A model generated the notes under the pieces. It had not been told where the DNA came from and searched no databases. It saw nothing but the letters and a program-made list of their open reading frames with translations. A program made the position numbers and the translations under genes. Below, in pieces: positions 9,201 to 20,702 of a stretch of 64,000 nt of DNA (the stretch's first letter is position 1; each line of letters opens with the position of its first letter). This stretch comes from Trichaptum fuscoviolaceum (Eukaryota; Basidiomycota; Agaricomycetes; Hymenochaetales; Trichaptaceae), in NCBI GenBank assembly GCA_910574455.1, contig CAJSYZ010000007.1:3355773-3419772 (forward strand). The letters are read 5' to 3'.

Positions 9201-9866
9201 ATCTGGGATTGATGAGAAATTCTTGGGCTTAACCCTATTTGCGCTTGTACCCAATACAACGGAATTCATGAATGCGGTGTCGTTTGCCATGAACGGAAAC
9301 ATAGCGTTGAGGTGCGTCACGACTGCCTACACATGTCTCTTTGCTGAACGGGTCATATGCAGTATGGAAATCGGATCAGCCTACGCACTACAAGTTTGTC
9401 TACTGCAAATCCCAGCCATGGTCGCATTCTCGGCGTGGTATGATCCTCGTGAAATGGGAACTGTAGCCAACACATTCACGTAAGTTCTTTCATGTTGTGG
9501 ACAATTTCTTGAGCGCATGCGTAATTGACGTTTTCCAGCTTGATTTTCCCCAGATGGGATGTGATAGCGATTATCCTCTCGATATTCCTTCTCACGTACA
9601 CTTATATCGAGGCCAAGAGCAACTATCATCGTGGTAGTATCCTCATTCTAAGGTATGTTCCACAATAGTCGTGATCTACTTTCTCCTTATCAACCGACTC
9701 ATGGGTGCGGATTGTTCGCAGCTATGTCGTTCTCGTTGCCGGATTCTACTACGCACCTCAGCGCCCTGACAATGTGGATGATAGTTTTTTCGTTACGCAA
9801 GATTATTCTCCGTCTTCCATATTTGAGTCTATTCGACTAACGCTGGCTTCGATCTGGCGTAGATAG
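6237..9866 (+). CDS. VNX1: Vacuolar cation/proton exchanger, Vnx1/CAX family
   Basis: Seven exons (6237-8153, 8209-8379, 8436-9111, 9164-9311, 9363-9479, 9539-9652, 9722-9866) give about 1,095 residues; yeast Vnx1 is about 900. The long hydrophilic N-terminus (residues 1-175) is followed by a YccF-like membrane pair (residues about 180-230, GKRYAPLIYGLGWYILWPFG). Two Na+/Ca2+ exchanger repeats carry the alpha motifs, with GMGAVINATFGSIIEIILYA in the first and ALVPNTTEFMNAVSFAMNGN in the second. The acidic Glu in each is the expected ion-binding residue. The family exchanges Na+/K+ or Ca2+ for H+ at the vacuole. An unusual CxxC...CxxC segment (ICDGC...VCDHC) sits between the repeats. All introns are GT-AG, 51-69 bp. 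The 3' end lies only 72 bp from the convergent DDB1 gene. Confidence 0.92.
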
Positions 9867-9938
9867 ATAGTTCAGTCACCCACGGTTCGCTAGTGGTTAC
9901 ATTGTTTGTTATACATGATCATTTGACATCGAACGGAC

Positions 9939-12900
9939 TTAATGCATACTTCTTATTGATTCTAAAAATGTGCGAACGTCCATGTAGGACATATTCAGCC
10001 TCTCCGCATCATTGCTACCTGCCAATATCTGCGACGCTGTGGGGGAAGAGGAAGAATAGTTAAGGAAACGTTCCAAGAAATCTCCGTCTAAGAAGCCAAA
10101 TGAAGTTAGTTGAGCGTCTGATCGACCTCTAGAATTCTTCGGTGCTCTCCATCTGATCAATGTAAGTCAGAACGAAGATATGGGTGGGGGGAATGAGCAC
10201 ATACGCAGCATGATCTATATTCCCTGGCCCTTTGATACATCCAGCGATGTTTCTTTGCAAAGCGGAAAGTTTGAGGGACAGTGCTTCATCAACATCCAAT
10301 ACAACACTTATACGACCCGTTGAAGTAAAGTACAGCTGTTGAGGTTGCACGGTCGTATTTCCAGCAGAAGAACCCAGACTCCCTACGATGCCCGATCAAT
10401 CGCTCAACGATATTACCAAAGTAAACTCTTTCTGCGCTTACCAGGTACAAATTTATTCACGGTTTCGCCTATGAAGAAGTTCCCGTCTCGCTCCAGAACG
10501 TACTTATCTTCACGACCCACAAGCTTAAGGGTGAACAAGTTATCGTCACTCTGAAACAGCAACTGTTAACAAATGCTCCTAGATACAGCAGTGTACTCAC
10601 GTTCGCACCGATGATGGAGGTCTTATCTGATGCTTCCAGAGATAAAGGCCACAACGGACTAAAGTCTCTGGCTTTCAGGACAATTCTGTCGTTTATTATT
10701 TCCAAGATCGCTACTGAATTGACCGCATCTCCAATGATGATGTAATTCTCTCTTATCACCAGGTTTGTGACGAGATAATTGTGATTCCAAGCATCGCGTT
10801 CGACAAGCTCGACAGTGTTGTAACCCTCTGGAGAGTCTTGGAGGCCGAACAGAACAACCTTTAGCCATGACGTTTAGTGAGCAAGCAAACGTACGAGGAA
10901 TAATAACAGTAAGCTTACCCCTGTGTTTACAGCAGCTACCAATTTCCCATTTTGCGACATCAGAGCGTACGCACATCCCTTGATCTCCGTTTGCGCTGCT
11001 AAATGCGGAAGAACACTCCGAGTTTCAAGGCCATCCACGTTAAACAGCAGCACCCTGCCCCGGCTGGGTTCACTTTCCATGTCCTCGTAAAACATTGTAC
11101 CGACAGCGAAGTATGACTTTTCATTTCCTCGCAGATCAAGTCTTGCCGTACAGAGGGAAGCCACTTCTTCCGCATCCTTCAAATCATACTCGTATAGTTC
11201 TATCTCTGAACATTGATGCTGGGTTTGCGTAAAAAGGGAAGAATAAACACGTACGCGATAAAGCCGCGGCATCGAATACTTTGAACGAGCTGCTGATCTT
11301 GCCTAGTTTCAGTGGGTCGCTGATTTCTGTCTTCAAACATCCCACTCCGAATGACTTTGCCAAAGGATGATAAGAGATCTTCACTGGAACATTCGGTCCA
11401 AGAGGGACCTTTTTACGCCAGTTAATCAGCGTTAGCTTGCACACTCTATAAATATCAAGCAATGGTCAGACACTTACAGTACGGATGTGCAATTTATCGA
11501 GCTCTAATACTCGTCCGATGACAAGTCTATTCTGAGATGCCAAAACCAAGGATTCCCCGAAACCTCGGGTATGTAAAGCAGCAGATGCTGAAACATCCTA
11601 ATTGGCAGAGTCAAGAGTGAACGAGGGGTATCTACATCTGCACTTACCTTGACTAGAACAGGAGAATGATGAAGTGTGTCCTTTTGCCAGAAGAACAACG
11701 ATGCCCGGGTGCCTGTAGCAAGTACCGTCGATAGCCCATCGACTCTACATCGAACAAGCGAAATAGGCAAATCTCCTAAAGAGACTACTTTTCTCTCGCC
11801 GAGCCCTTCTTCAGTGACCGAGAACGAATGTAGGGACCCGTCCGCGAGGCCAACTAAGAGGTGCATCAAAGGTCGAGCTACATCGTCACCGAAGTCGTGC
11901 AACACCACAGAATTCGGGAAGCACGGGAAAGAGGCTGAGAATTCTTTCTTTAACTCCAACGCTGGCAATGTGTACGCCTTGACTTCTCTTGTTTCCCAAA
12001 ATCCTGTTATAATACAGTCTGAGGCATATTTGCCAGCATTTGGAGGAACGAATGCAAGCGCTGACGCTTCCAAGGTTTCTCCACCGGGACCGAACATAGT
12101 CTTGCGTCTACCAATCATTTGTCAGTCAGAGCAAACTAAGGTAGGCTATGTAACCATCTACGCACGTGTATTCGACGAACGCATTCTCAAGGACAGTCAG
12201 GATGACGACCTCACCGTTAGACAATGCTAAACAAATCTGGCTTGGGCTGATGTCTGCCAAAACAATCTTATGCGTGTTCACTGGGCTCCATTGCGATTCC
12301 GTAGTTCCCAAGCTCATGTTGAGTAGTAACACGACTTCCGGAGTTACTTGCACAGCAAATGGGCCGCTCTCGTACACTGACCGGCCTTCTCTTTTGCGTC
12401 GCGTCATTATATTTGCACAGGCCAACGTCGGCGCGCCATTTTGCATATGAAAATCGGTGACCCGCGTAATTGTCGACCGGGCATCTCTGTCCGACGAGAA
12501 TCTCAACAAGTGAGTCGAAGCGGCTGTTGTCGCCAGCAGGTATGTATGATAACTAATAAATCATTGACTAAGCTCGCATAAAATAGTGAATACTGAACGA
12601 AAATTGCTCACTCCGCTGCAAATTCGGTCTTCAACGAGAACAAATTCGTGATATTAGGAATTCCATCCAGTGTGGCATTCACGTCGAAGTTTGCTCCATT
12701 CTGTATCATTCGTAATGACCCAGTATTCTTACCACCAGAGCAAGTGACAATCCTAGACTAGAAACATTGTCGAGGTAGATTGAACATTGACACTTTGTGT
12801 AGGAAAATGGTTGCTCACCTCGCCACTACCATCTGGATCCACTACCACAGCATCCATGATTGGCGCGATATTTCTAAACGTATCTACTATGTCTATAAAC

Positions 12901-14238
12901 GATCCGGTGATACTCGATTTGTCCGGGATAATTCTGACTAATTGGGAGTCACCAAAATGGGATCCTACGAAAATATATTGGGACGAAAGTAGTGTTAGGG
13001 ATGTGGGGCTCGAGATCTTCAAGTGAAATCATGAGCATAGGAAGGGCCGTTGTCTTCATTATTACATACCTCTCCAAGCAAGAGTAGGTGGATTTTCGGA
13101 GAAGCCTGGTCAAACGCTAGTAAGAGCAATCGCCCAAAGCTATCACCCAGCAGATATCGAGTTCCCTCGGGGTCAATCTTGCACCAGCTTAGGAGACATG
13201 ATACGAGATATCAGACCGACGAAGATGCAGGACCAAGCATATGTGCGTACGCGGTTATTTCAGCATATTCCCATGCCACCTCTGCAGTTGCAGACTTTCG
13301 GTCCTCCTTGTCGCGCTGGGCGGATTTGTCCCCACTCTTTCTCTTCTGTTTCCTGTCGATTGAGTAGAAGAGAACGCGCGATCCACCGAGCACAAGGATT
13401 CCGCCGTTTGAGTTCCATGAGTTTCGGCCATGCGGTGGTACAGATATAATGAGGTTCGAGTCCGTTTCTGGAACGACTACGTTCGCGAGCATAGAAGAGG
13501 TGGCTGAAGACAAGTCACGGTCAGAGACTGACAACTCGTGTGACGTTAATACAAGTTTTCTCGTATGATCCTGGTGCAGGACTGCCAAAGCCGATGTTCG
13601 AGTGCTATTGGACTGAATGAAGCACATCGAAAGAATATTGAGTTCGCGAATGCTTTGTAATTAAAGTCAACGAGACACATAAAGCTGTCATATTGGAGAG
13701 CAAGCTTACGAGGAATCAAAATCGCATTCAAATTTCCCATTATTGCACTCAACGACCTTCAACTTTCCAACGTAGGTGCTAATAACGGCAACATTATTCC
13801 TTTGGTCCACCAAACAGTCGTTGTAGAACTCTGCTGGTCGAGCGCCTCTTTCGTGAAGTGAAAGGGAGCTTATGCACTTTAAAGAACAGCTACCATCTCC
13901 TAAGTCAAGCGCTAAAGTAAGCAGCCTTGGGTCCGGGTGGTCGGTCGTGACAAGGATATATTGTCGAGAGTCATCCTACAAGAAACAAGATGCGTTAGGC
14001 CTGCAGAACGCTACCGAACAAAGTCATGTACCTCATACGTCAGTGCTTTCAACGATGAGATGCGACCCCAGACTTCGAATGTGCATTGTAAACTGAGCGA
14101 TTCCGGGAGGATGGCATAGGCTTCGAGCACTGAAGTCCTCGCAACAATTAGGTATTCGATGTCTTCGTCATTCGTGAGATTGCATATTATCGAATGTGAT
14201 ACAGAAGTAGGGCCGTGGAATGTTGCAACGAGTTTCAT
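9939..14238 (-). CDS. DDB1: UV-damaged DNA-binding protein 1 (CUL4 adaptor)
   Basis: A multi-exon gene whose pieces follow DDB1 from end to end: N-terminus MKLVATFHGPTSVSHSIICN, a beta-propeller segment GGILVLGGSRVLFYSID, IFVGSHFGDSQLVRI, then DGSLHSFSVTEEGLGERKVV, DKLHIRTV, GRVLLFNVDGL, NGKLVAAVN, and the C-terminal helical tail FGFLDGDFLERFLNYSSS. DDB1 is the three-propeller adaptor of CUL4 ubiquitin ligases in nucleotide-excision repair and replication control. The ATG at 14238 is chosen because homology begins there; upstream in-frame residues look non-coding. The last intron (about 10104-10152) is supported by its GTATGT...CAG signals joining DHAA to WRAPKN. The order of motifs excludes the related CPSF160 and SF3b130. 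Confidence 0.92.
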
Positions 14239-14763
14239 GTTTAAGCCCTGTGCGTGCGTGCGCCGTCGGAAACGCGCATTGGTGCGAGTCTGAAGCAAGA
14301 AACCATGGGTGTCATGATTATTAGTGCAAGTAGTGCCGTCTGAGCTAAATATAATCTTGATGTTCTGTTCTAAATTTAGACCATGACAACTAGTACTTTT
14401 ATACATTTGACCGACTCATGTTACTTGTGCTTCACTTCCAACTTTCAATTTATATAAGTACATACAAATGGTCGTATAACTTGAAGCTGCAAAGTAAGGT
14501 AAGAAGATAACTGCCCAAGCCATTGCTCCGCTACTAACCCCTTTGATGCGCCTCCATCTCTCACCCCGCTCTCACCGTGTCCAAATAATAATTATAGACC
14601 ATCGGGCGTGTAGTACATGTTACAGGAGTCGCGCAACTCGCGCCAGCCTCTCAGAGGCCTCGCGCTCGGATGCTGTACATACCCTATAAAGCCTTGGGGG
14701 CGCGAGAAGATTGCAGGTAGGTTTCCTTCCTTCTGACTCTGACCCTCAACGATTACGACTGCC
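14239..14763. promoter_or_regulatory. Divergent promoter region, DDB1 / membrane protein gene
   Basis: 525 bp without a gene between two divergent starts. A CTATAAAG element at about 14682, roughly 80 bp before the ATG at 14764, is a reasonable TATA box for the rightward gene. No other element is clear. Confidence 0.5.
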
Positions 14764-15608
14764 ATGAACTTCATGAACAAGATGCTCCGTCTGCCTCTAC
14801 CTCTCTGGTGGATACGCTTGCCCCTGTACCTTGCTACGCTCGGGCTCTCGGTTGTCTGCATCGCTGTCGCTGTCCAGGCCGTGAGGGGGTGAGTAACCGA
14901 TCTTGCTATAGTGTATGGTGCTGTAGTTTAACCAAGTTTCATTCATAGGATAAATCATCTCGAGCACACATCAGAATCTAATGCAATGCAAATGGGCCTC
15001 ATGAACTTCCGGTTCGATATGCAAGGTGATGTTCCTGTGAAAACAGGGATCCATCCAGTTCAACTGATGTCAATTCAGATATTATGTCGACCTCAGTGGT
15101 TCTCTTGGTCGTGGCATTATTGATGGCGATAACATCGATAACATTCTCTGTCATGCTAGCGAGAGACACAATCTCCGAGTTACGGAAGCCCAGAAACCAA
15201 ACCTCGAAGGACGGATCACGCACCGTTCCAGTTTCAACGAGGACCCTTGGTATACAAGCGCTCACACTGGCATTTCTAACGACATGGATGTTCAGCGTCC
15301 TCGTCCCTTCCACAATATTCTCTCGCACCCGAAGCGCCAACGTCACACTGAGTGGAAATATGATAAGCCCAGGAATGTCGCCTACGGATCCAGTGTATTG
15401 GGATTATGGTTTTTGTTAGTCATTTTCCTCCTAATGATGTCCATCGATCTATCGGTACTGATTCCACTGAATAGTAAGGTGTTTGGCGGCCGCGCCATGG
15501 TTCACCTTCGTTTTCTCTTTTCCAGCAACCATTGCTTCCATAGCAGCATGGAAAATCTCCAAAGTGGCGAGTAGCCGCTTTGAAATGGAGAAGGGGGAGC
15601 ACGAATAG
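14764..15608 (+). CDS. Small multi-pass membrane protein, function unknown
   Basis: Proposed exons are 14764-14888, 14949-15025, 15079-15414 and 15526-15608, about 206 residues. Hydrophobic segments are LYLATLGLSVVCIAVAVQAV (residues about 20-40), VVLLVVALLMAITSITFSVM (about 73-92), a third around LTLAFLTTWMFSVLVPS, and a shorter last one, TIASIAAWKISKVAS. The layout resembles four-TM proteins such as MARVEL-type or claudin-like fungal proteins, but no diagnostic motif is visible. The first three exons are well supported; the final join uses a 111-bp intron, long for this genome, and could be wrong. The stop at 15606-15608 follows a charged tail. Confidence 0.6.
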
Positions 15609-15874
15609 TCGTGTTACACCGTGTTAAGTCCCTGTAAATTTATTGAAGTAGCCGAGCCCTGTACTTTATCCCAAGACATCGCCTTGCGCTCCTTCTTTAA
15701 GTTCATTTGAGGCGCAAGTATAATCACTGTCAACCTAGTTAGATTCTCCTAGAGGATGTGACTTTGTATGTGGAACCGCACCATTGCATCCAAATGACGA
15801 CGAATAGAATAGCCTGCTGCGCACTTTCACCATAAAGTGATCTGGAAGGTATTGGGAGGGAGCCATGTGCGCCT

Positions 15875-16558
15875 CTATAATTGTAGAGAAGCATCCTTCA
15901 CCAGTGCAAATTTTGCCATGTAGTCTGGCTTCGCATATTCAAGGTTGGATAAATTTCCCATACCCAATTCAGCAAGCATAGCCAGTAAGCTAGCCTGGAT
16001 GATGGAGAGTTGCTTTATGCTTTTCTCCTGGTAGCTGGCAGATGTTGAAGTGCTCAGCATTGCTTGCTCAGGAGTAGACACTGGATCGAAGTGAACCTTT
16101 GCGTGCTCGATGGCTTCAGAATCCAGAGGCTCGATATCTGAGAATTGGATCTGAAACAGATTTCCGCATACTTTCGCGATCTCTTCGTGCAGCCTCCCGT
16201 CCTCACAGGCAGAGGTATGGCTGTGCTTCGAAGAGTCCAGAAGACTTCTGAGACCCGCAGCTAGCCCCCGCAGTAAACCTAAATGTCGGCCCAACGGTGC
16301 TCCTGTGTCTGCAAATCCGTGGTCAAAGCCGGACTGAAGAGCACTTTCTTTCCCAGCGACTATGCCTTCGCGGTATCCGCTCTGCGCACGCATCAGTCTT
16401 ACACATATTGTTGAGACCGCCATACTTACATTGATGAACTGATCAGACATTCTTGACCATTCTTGGGACGCGATGGTATCATTCCCTCCATTTATGTCGT
16501 TAACAGACAAATCCTCGTCAGAGTCCTGGGGAGATGTGGGAGCTGTGAAGTCGTACAT
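15875..16558 (-). CDS. Yae1-domain protein (Yae1/Lto1 type)
   Basis: About 211 residues after removing a 48-bp intron (16382-16429, GTAAGT...GCGCAG) whose length is a multiple of three, so it reads through as an ORF. Splicing joins FIN to SGYREGIVAGKE, restoring the Yae1_N repeat signature: GYREG, then LQSGFDHGFADTGAPLGR and GLLRGL, residues about 45-85. In yeast, Yae1 and Lto1 form an adaptor that brings the ABC protein Rli1 to the cytosolic iron-sulphur assembly machinery. The domain alone does not say which of the pair this is; the acidic N-terminus and longer C-terminal helices fit Yae1 better. The C-terminus is not obviously conserved. Confidence 0.8.
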   Translation of the reverse strand: MYDFTAPTSPQDSDEDLSVNDINGGNDTIASQEWSRMSDQFINVSMAVSTICVRLMRAQSGYREGIVAGKESALQSGFDHGFADTGAPLGRHLGLLRGLAAGLRSLLDSSKHSHTSACEDGRLHEEIAKVCGNLFQIQFSDIEPLDSEAIEHAKVHFDPVSTPEQAMLSTSTSASYQEKSIKQLSIIQASLLAMLAELGMGNLSNLEYAKPDYMAKFALVKDASLQL

Positions 16559-17104
16559 GAATTTTGATACGGAAGTTTTATGCTGCGCAAGAAGTTTGGG
16601 TGAAAGTTCCTGTTCAAGTTAAGGCTGAAACCTGCCACGCCAGCAGTGATGCCCGTGGCAGTGAGATCGGCTTCTCAAAAAGTAGCCGATGGCTGTTGCT
16701 GCACCTCCTCCGACATCACTGGCAACAACCATCATCTGTTTCCGGTAGCCTCAACTTGCCTATGAGAAATAAATCATAGTCGACTTACAACGTCTTAACA
16801 TTCACTATCATTCTACGACATACTGCATCCTGTAAAGTGGGCTCTTGATCAGGATGGTAAGCTCAAGCAGACGGCAGACCGTATCATACTCTGGCAAGCA
16901 ACAGGGCAACCTGGTCCAGAAAGCTAACAAAGCGACTCGTCCGTCCGTCGCGTTCATCTATACATTTATCCTGGTCAATTAGCTTAACGTACTGCAGAAC
17001 CTGCCTACAAAATCTCTCAAGATCTAGTCTTCTGTCTCTTGCTTTAGTAGTACCTTTACTTGCATGGTTATGTTCTGTGAGGTATACATCCTGGCTTTCC
17101 AATA
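16559..17104. other. Region between Yae1-like and SET genes; probable 5' part of the SET gene
   Basis: No complete gene can be assigned. One plus-strand frame upstream of the SET domain stays open from about 16862 without an ATG, and another short segment near 16815-16930 (HPVKWALDQDGKLKQTADR) looks coding-like. These may be 5' exons of the SET gene, but I could not find a consistent splice path or start. Confidence 0.35.
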
Positions 17105-18351
17105 CTCACCAACGCGGCAAGCTATCACCAGCCTTCGAGGTTGTAGACCTTCCAGGAAGAGGAAAAGGCATAATTGCGATTAGGGACATAGAGGTGAGTG
17201 TGCGTTGGATAAGTTTTGATTGAATCTAATACGCCAATAGCAAGGTGAACTACTCATCAAAGAAGCACCTCTCATCACCGTCCCCCCGACCAGTGCGTCA
17301 CAAGCTGCCTTTCATCTGCATTTTGGCCAGCTGATCTCCACAATCAGTCAACACCTCCCCGACGGCATTTCTGCAGCAAAAGCTCGATATCCTCACACCA
17401 GCACAAAGGGAGGAATTCTTCTCCCTTTCGTATGTGCTGCCGGGCCAGAATCTCTCAAAATCGTCACTGAGCCAATCAGAACTTGCGCTAGCGATATTCC
17501 AGACAAACGGTATTCAAGCAGGAGATAGAGTTGGCCTGTTTCCTAGAACAGCGCGATTGAACCATGGGTGCAGCGCCGCGTTCAACGCAGTTTACTCTTG
17601 GAGGGAAAAGGAGGGCAACTTGGTGGTACATGCACTCAAACCTATTAAGGCCCATCAAGTAAGGCATCTGCGTTTCATTCGGCTTCCGAGGGAAGGTAGC
17701 CGAAATCTCTTTAACTGACATCATGTTAAACACAGGAATTACTAACTACGTATACGGACACCAAAAGAACGCGTGCGGAACGCCAGTGAGTCAAAGTTGA
17801 AACTATCCCTCCTTTGCTGCATCAACTGAATAAAATGCTTTCGTAGAAAATATCTGAAGGAAAACTACGACTTCACCTGTAGCTGTGCTGTTTGCTCACT
17901 TCCAGAGGATGAATCTAAAGCCTCCGACGTCCGATTATCACGAATGACCTCGCTGTATCACAAATTCAAAACATGGGGTCACGGAGACATTGATGGCCGA
18001 GAGGCGATCAGTGCCGTTAATGAGATCTGGAGCCTGGGCACCCAGGAAGGCTATTGGAGCGAACGTGGACGCCTCGCCGCTGACACCGCGTTCGTCGCTG
18101 CTTCACACTCTGAGTAAGCTCGCGCTTATCTACTTTCTCAGCGCCTAGTGCCTATTTCATATGATCCGTCTTCCAGTGAGGATGCTGTCCTAGCATGGGC
18201 TCGCTTAGCTCAAATGTGGTTTGCCTTAGAGTTAGGAAACGACTCTGAACAATCGGAGATGATGCACAGAATAGTATCTGAGCCACGATCACATCCCGCC
18301 TGGGCCACTCGACCGCCACAAAAAGTCGGTTCGCCGTTAGTTTCGATTTAG
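17105..18351 (+). CDS. SET-domain protein, SMYD/Set5-like (N-terminus unresolved)
   Basis: Exons joined by family logic give the SET elements in order: FEVVDLPGRGKGIIAIRDI (SET-N), GELLIKEAPLITV, an insert with REEFFSLSYVLPG, the catalytic core FPRTARLNHGCSAAFNAVY (family RxxNHSCxxN, with Gly for Ser), ELLTTYTDTKRTRAERQ, and the cysteine cluster FTCSCAVCSLPEDE. A C-terminal helical region ends at TAG 18349-18351. The family methylates lysines on histones or other proteins through S-adenosylmethionine; the substrate is unknown. Introns end at 17240, 17334, 17735, 17846 and 18176 or nearby. The start given is the first residues of clear homology in an open frame, not a start codon; at least one 5' exon is missing. 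Confidence 0.78.
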
Positions 18352-18433
18352 CTAGGCGAACAGGTGTGGTCGATCGCAATCAGTTCTGTCCAGATTACTC
18401 CTCGTATACATATGTAGAAGAGGGTGTATGGGG

Positions 18434-18469
18434 TTTTTTTTTCTTTTTTTTCTTTTTTCTTTCCTTTCT
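18434..18469 (+). repeat. Polypyrimidine tract
   Basis: A 36-base run of T with a few C just downstream of the SET gene stop. Tracts like this are common in fungal 3' flanks; no further function is suggested. Confidence 0.9.
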
Positions 18470-18680
18470 GTCGTTTAATAACCACGAACACGTAGGCCTT
18501 CTAACACACGTCAAATATTTTATATTGATGTTCTTCCGACTTGCTATGCATAAAGGCTACCTATTAGCGGAGGGAAGGGTATATGCGTGACAGAATCAAA
18601 GCCGCCTCCGAATTAATTAAGTACATTGAAAAGGTAAGTATATACGGTATTGTCTACATCGTGAATGAACATAACGTCTC

Positions 18681-20702
18681 TTATCCCTAATTGGAGGACT
18701 TAGAACCTTAGATCATATCGTTGGAGGATATTGAACTTACATTGAGCACATCGAGTTTCCTGAAATCGTCGACAAAGGTCTTGCCGCCAACGGTTGCTTG
18801 GATATCGACTGTTGAACGCAAGGCAGTCGTCATGTTCTTGATAGGAAGAACATCGTTGGCGACAGATGAGTATAAGGTATAGCCGGAGTTGCCAAGAGTC
18901 CTCTGAGCAGTCAAAGTGATAGGGATAGTGGAGACACGGGGGTTCTTTGCACCCAGCTGGTCGACAGGGGTGGCAAGCAAAGCCTTCACTTGTGTCACCT
19001 TTGACTTCGAATAAACCTGAAAGAAAATCAACACTTGCACACTATTGATAATCAATCCAAACCAATAAACTCTTACTGCGGCAGAAATGGTGCCCCGTAT
19101 TTGGTCACCAACCGTAGACACGTTGCTAAATCCTGGCAACCAGGCGACTGTGTCCTGGAACGCGAATGTCTGGGACGCCGATGGAGTTCGGACCGACGAG
19201 GACTCGTACACCGAGACAGTGTACGAAGAAATGCCTCTAGAAGCATCGATGACCCCCGAGAAAAGGTGATAATATGTGTCACCGAACAAGGAAGAGCCCT
19301 GCGTTGTTGCAGGATCAAACTTAGCTTCGATCACGGCAGAGCAAGCTGATCCGTCGCGGAATTTGTACGTGATGCTACAGCAGACTGTCAGAAATCCCAG
19401 TCAAAGACTCTTAAGATAGGCGTTAGATGGACTTACATGACGCGTCTCTGGGAGTTTTGCGGGAAGCCTTTCGAGCTGAGAAGACGGATAGCACCAGAGA
19501 AGGTGACTTGGCCTTGAGCGTTTACACTAAGCTTAACATTGACTGGCTTCAAGGCGATCGGGGTAATTGGACTAAGTGAAACGCCCTTTGGGACCGTGTT
19601 CAGCATCTTCGCCATGACAGTCGTGCAGACGTCAAAATAGTAATCGTTTGACGCAGCAAGCCTTAAAAGTATGTCAGCGATCTTGGCTAAAGAGCGTAAT
19701 GATGCAATTTATACTTCTTTATCGTAGCATTGTTGTCTGAACTAAATACAACAAGATCCGAGCGCACCGACGCGTTGAAGGAGGTGACAAGGGGGTTCTG
19801 AGTAGTACCATCTACGTACGCTACTGCTCTGTAGAGGGATAAAAAGTCAGTATACGAAAGGCAGAAATATGATAAGCAGCCACTTACACATGGTTGTCAT
19901 AAACGTCGACGGTGTCATCGAAACTGACGCCGCCGTTCGTATTATTCGGTGTTTCTGCGTTCTGGACCACATCAGGGAATCCGGCCTGGTGTACAGATCC
20001 CAAAGTGTGTCCGCAGGCGACCAACTGAATCATCTCCGTTTGATTGAAGCCCGTTCGGCTGAATTGCGCAAGGAATTCATCTTTAGTCCCAAACTCATCG
20101 GGTACTCCAGTATCGCCTCCCTGAGTGGCATCAACACGACCGCCCTTGTAAGGTATTAGGGGACCGCTGCACGCGCCGACGGCCATAACGGTACCGAGAG
20201 CAATCATATCGGCCACTACCATATTATTGAATACACAATTTGCGAGAGGCAAGTAAATCACTTACTCGATGCATATTTGTTGACGAACGGAGCGAAGAAG
20301 GTAAGCGAATCATTCATCGCCGCGCCATGATTCTCTTCGCGGTTTGTTTCAAATCCTAACGACGCATCCAATCCGCCCGTACCCTTGGCTACATTGGCGG
20401 GCGCAAAGTCATGAAAAGCTACTCTTGGAGAGAAAGGGAGTGTAAGGCTACGCGTACATGGTCAAATATTAACGCACATACCTTACCCATTGAGCAGAGC
20501 TCTGGCGTCCAGTGTTTGGTCCACCTTGGTTATAGAGGCTACAGGGCGTCACCCCAGCTTTAAACCCACCATCATTATAACCTCCTGTATCAACAAGTAG
20601 GTGCTCGAGTTCATTAACGAACGCAGGGGTTGACGAGGAAAGAGCGAGGGTGGCAAACGAAAGGATTGAGCTCCAAAGAGCGTTCTTGACCGAAGGAGCC
20701 AT
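18681..20702 (-). CDS. Secreted haem peroxidase, plant-peroxidase superfamily
   Basis: The start ATG at 20702 opens a signal-peptide-like N-terminus (NALWSSILSFATLALSSS). The haem domain shows the distal motif RVAFHD (Arg, Phe, His and the Ca-binding Asp, as in RxxFHD of class II enzymes) and the proximal His in EMIQLVACGHTLGSVH. The central region DMIALGTVMAVGACSGP and GGRVDAT also fit. It oxidises organic substrates with H2O2 outside the cell. A C-terminal half of about 250 residues, beta-rich and Asn/Thr/Ser-rich, follows the haem domain and I do not recognise it; this and the distal/proximal motif style point to a hybrid-type fungal peroxidase rather than lignin or Mn peroxidase. The last intron (18687-18740) leaves one codon before TAA at 18683-18681; without it the protein would end at 18708. 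Confidence 0.82.

Noticed and set aside
15084..15346. ORFs on both strands over the small membrane protein
   Set aside because: The minus ORF (14999-15346) has no motif, while the plus reading gives transmembrane segments and phase-correct exons.
16884..17102. Minus-strand hydrophilic ORF upstream of the SET gene
   Set aside because: Starts at TTG, lacks a splice partner, and lies head-on to a clear plus-strand gene.
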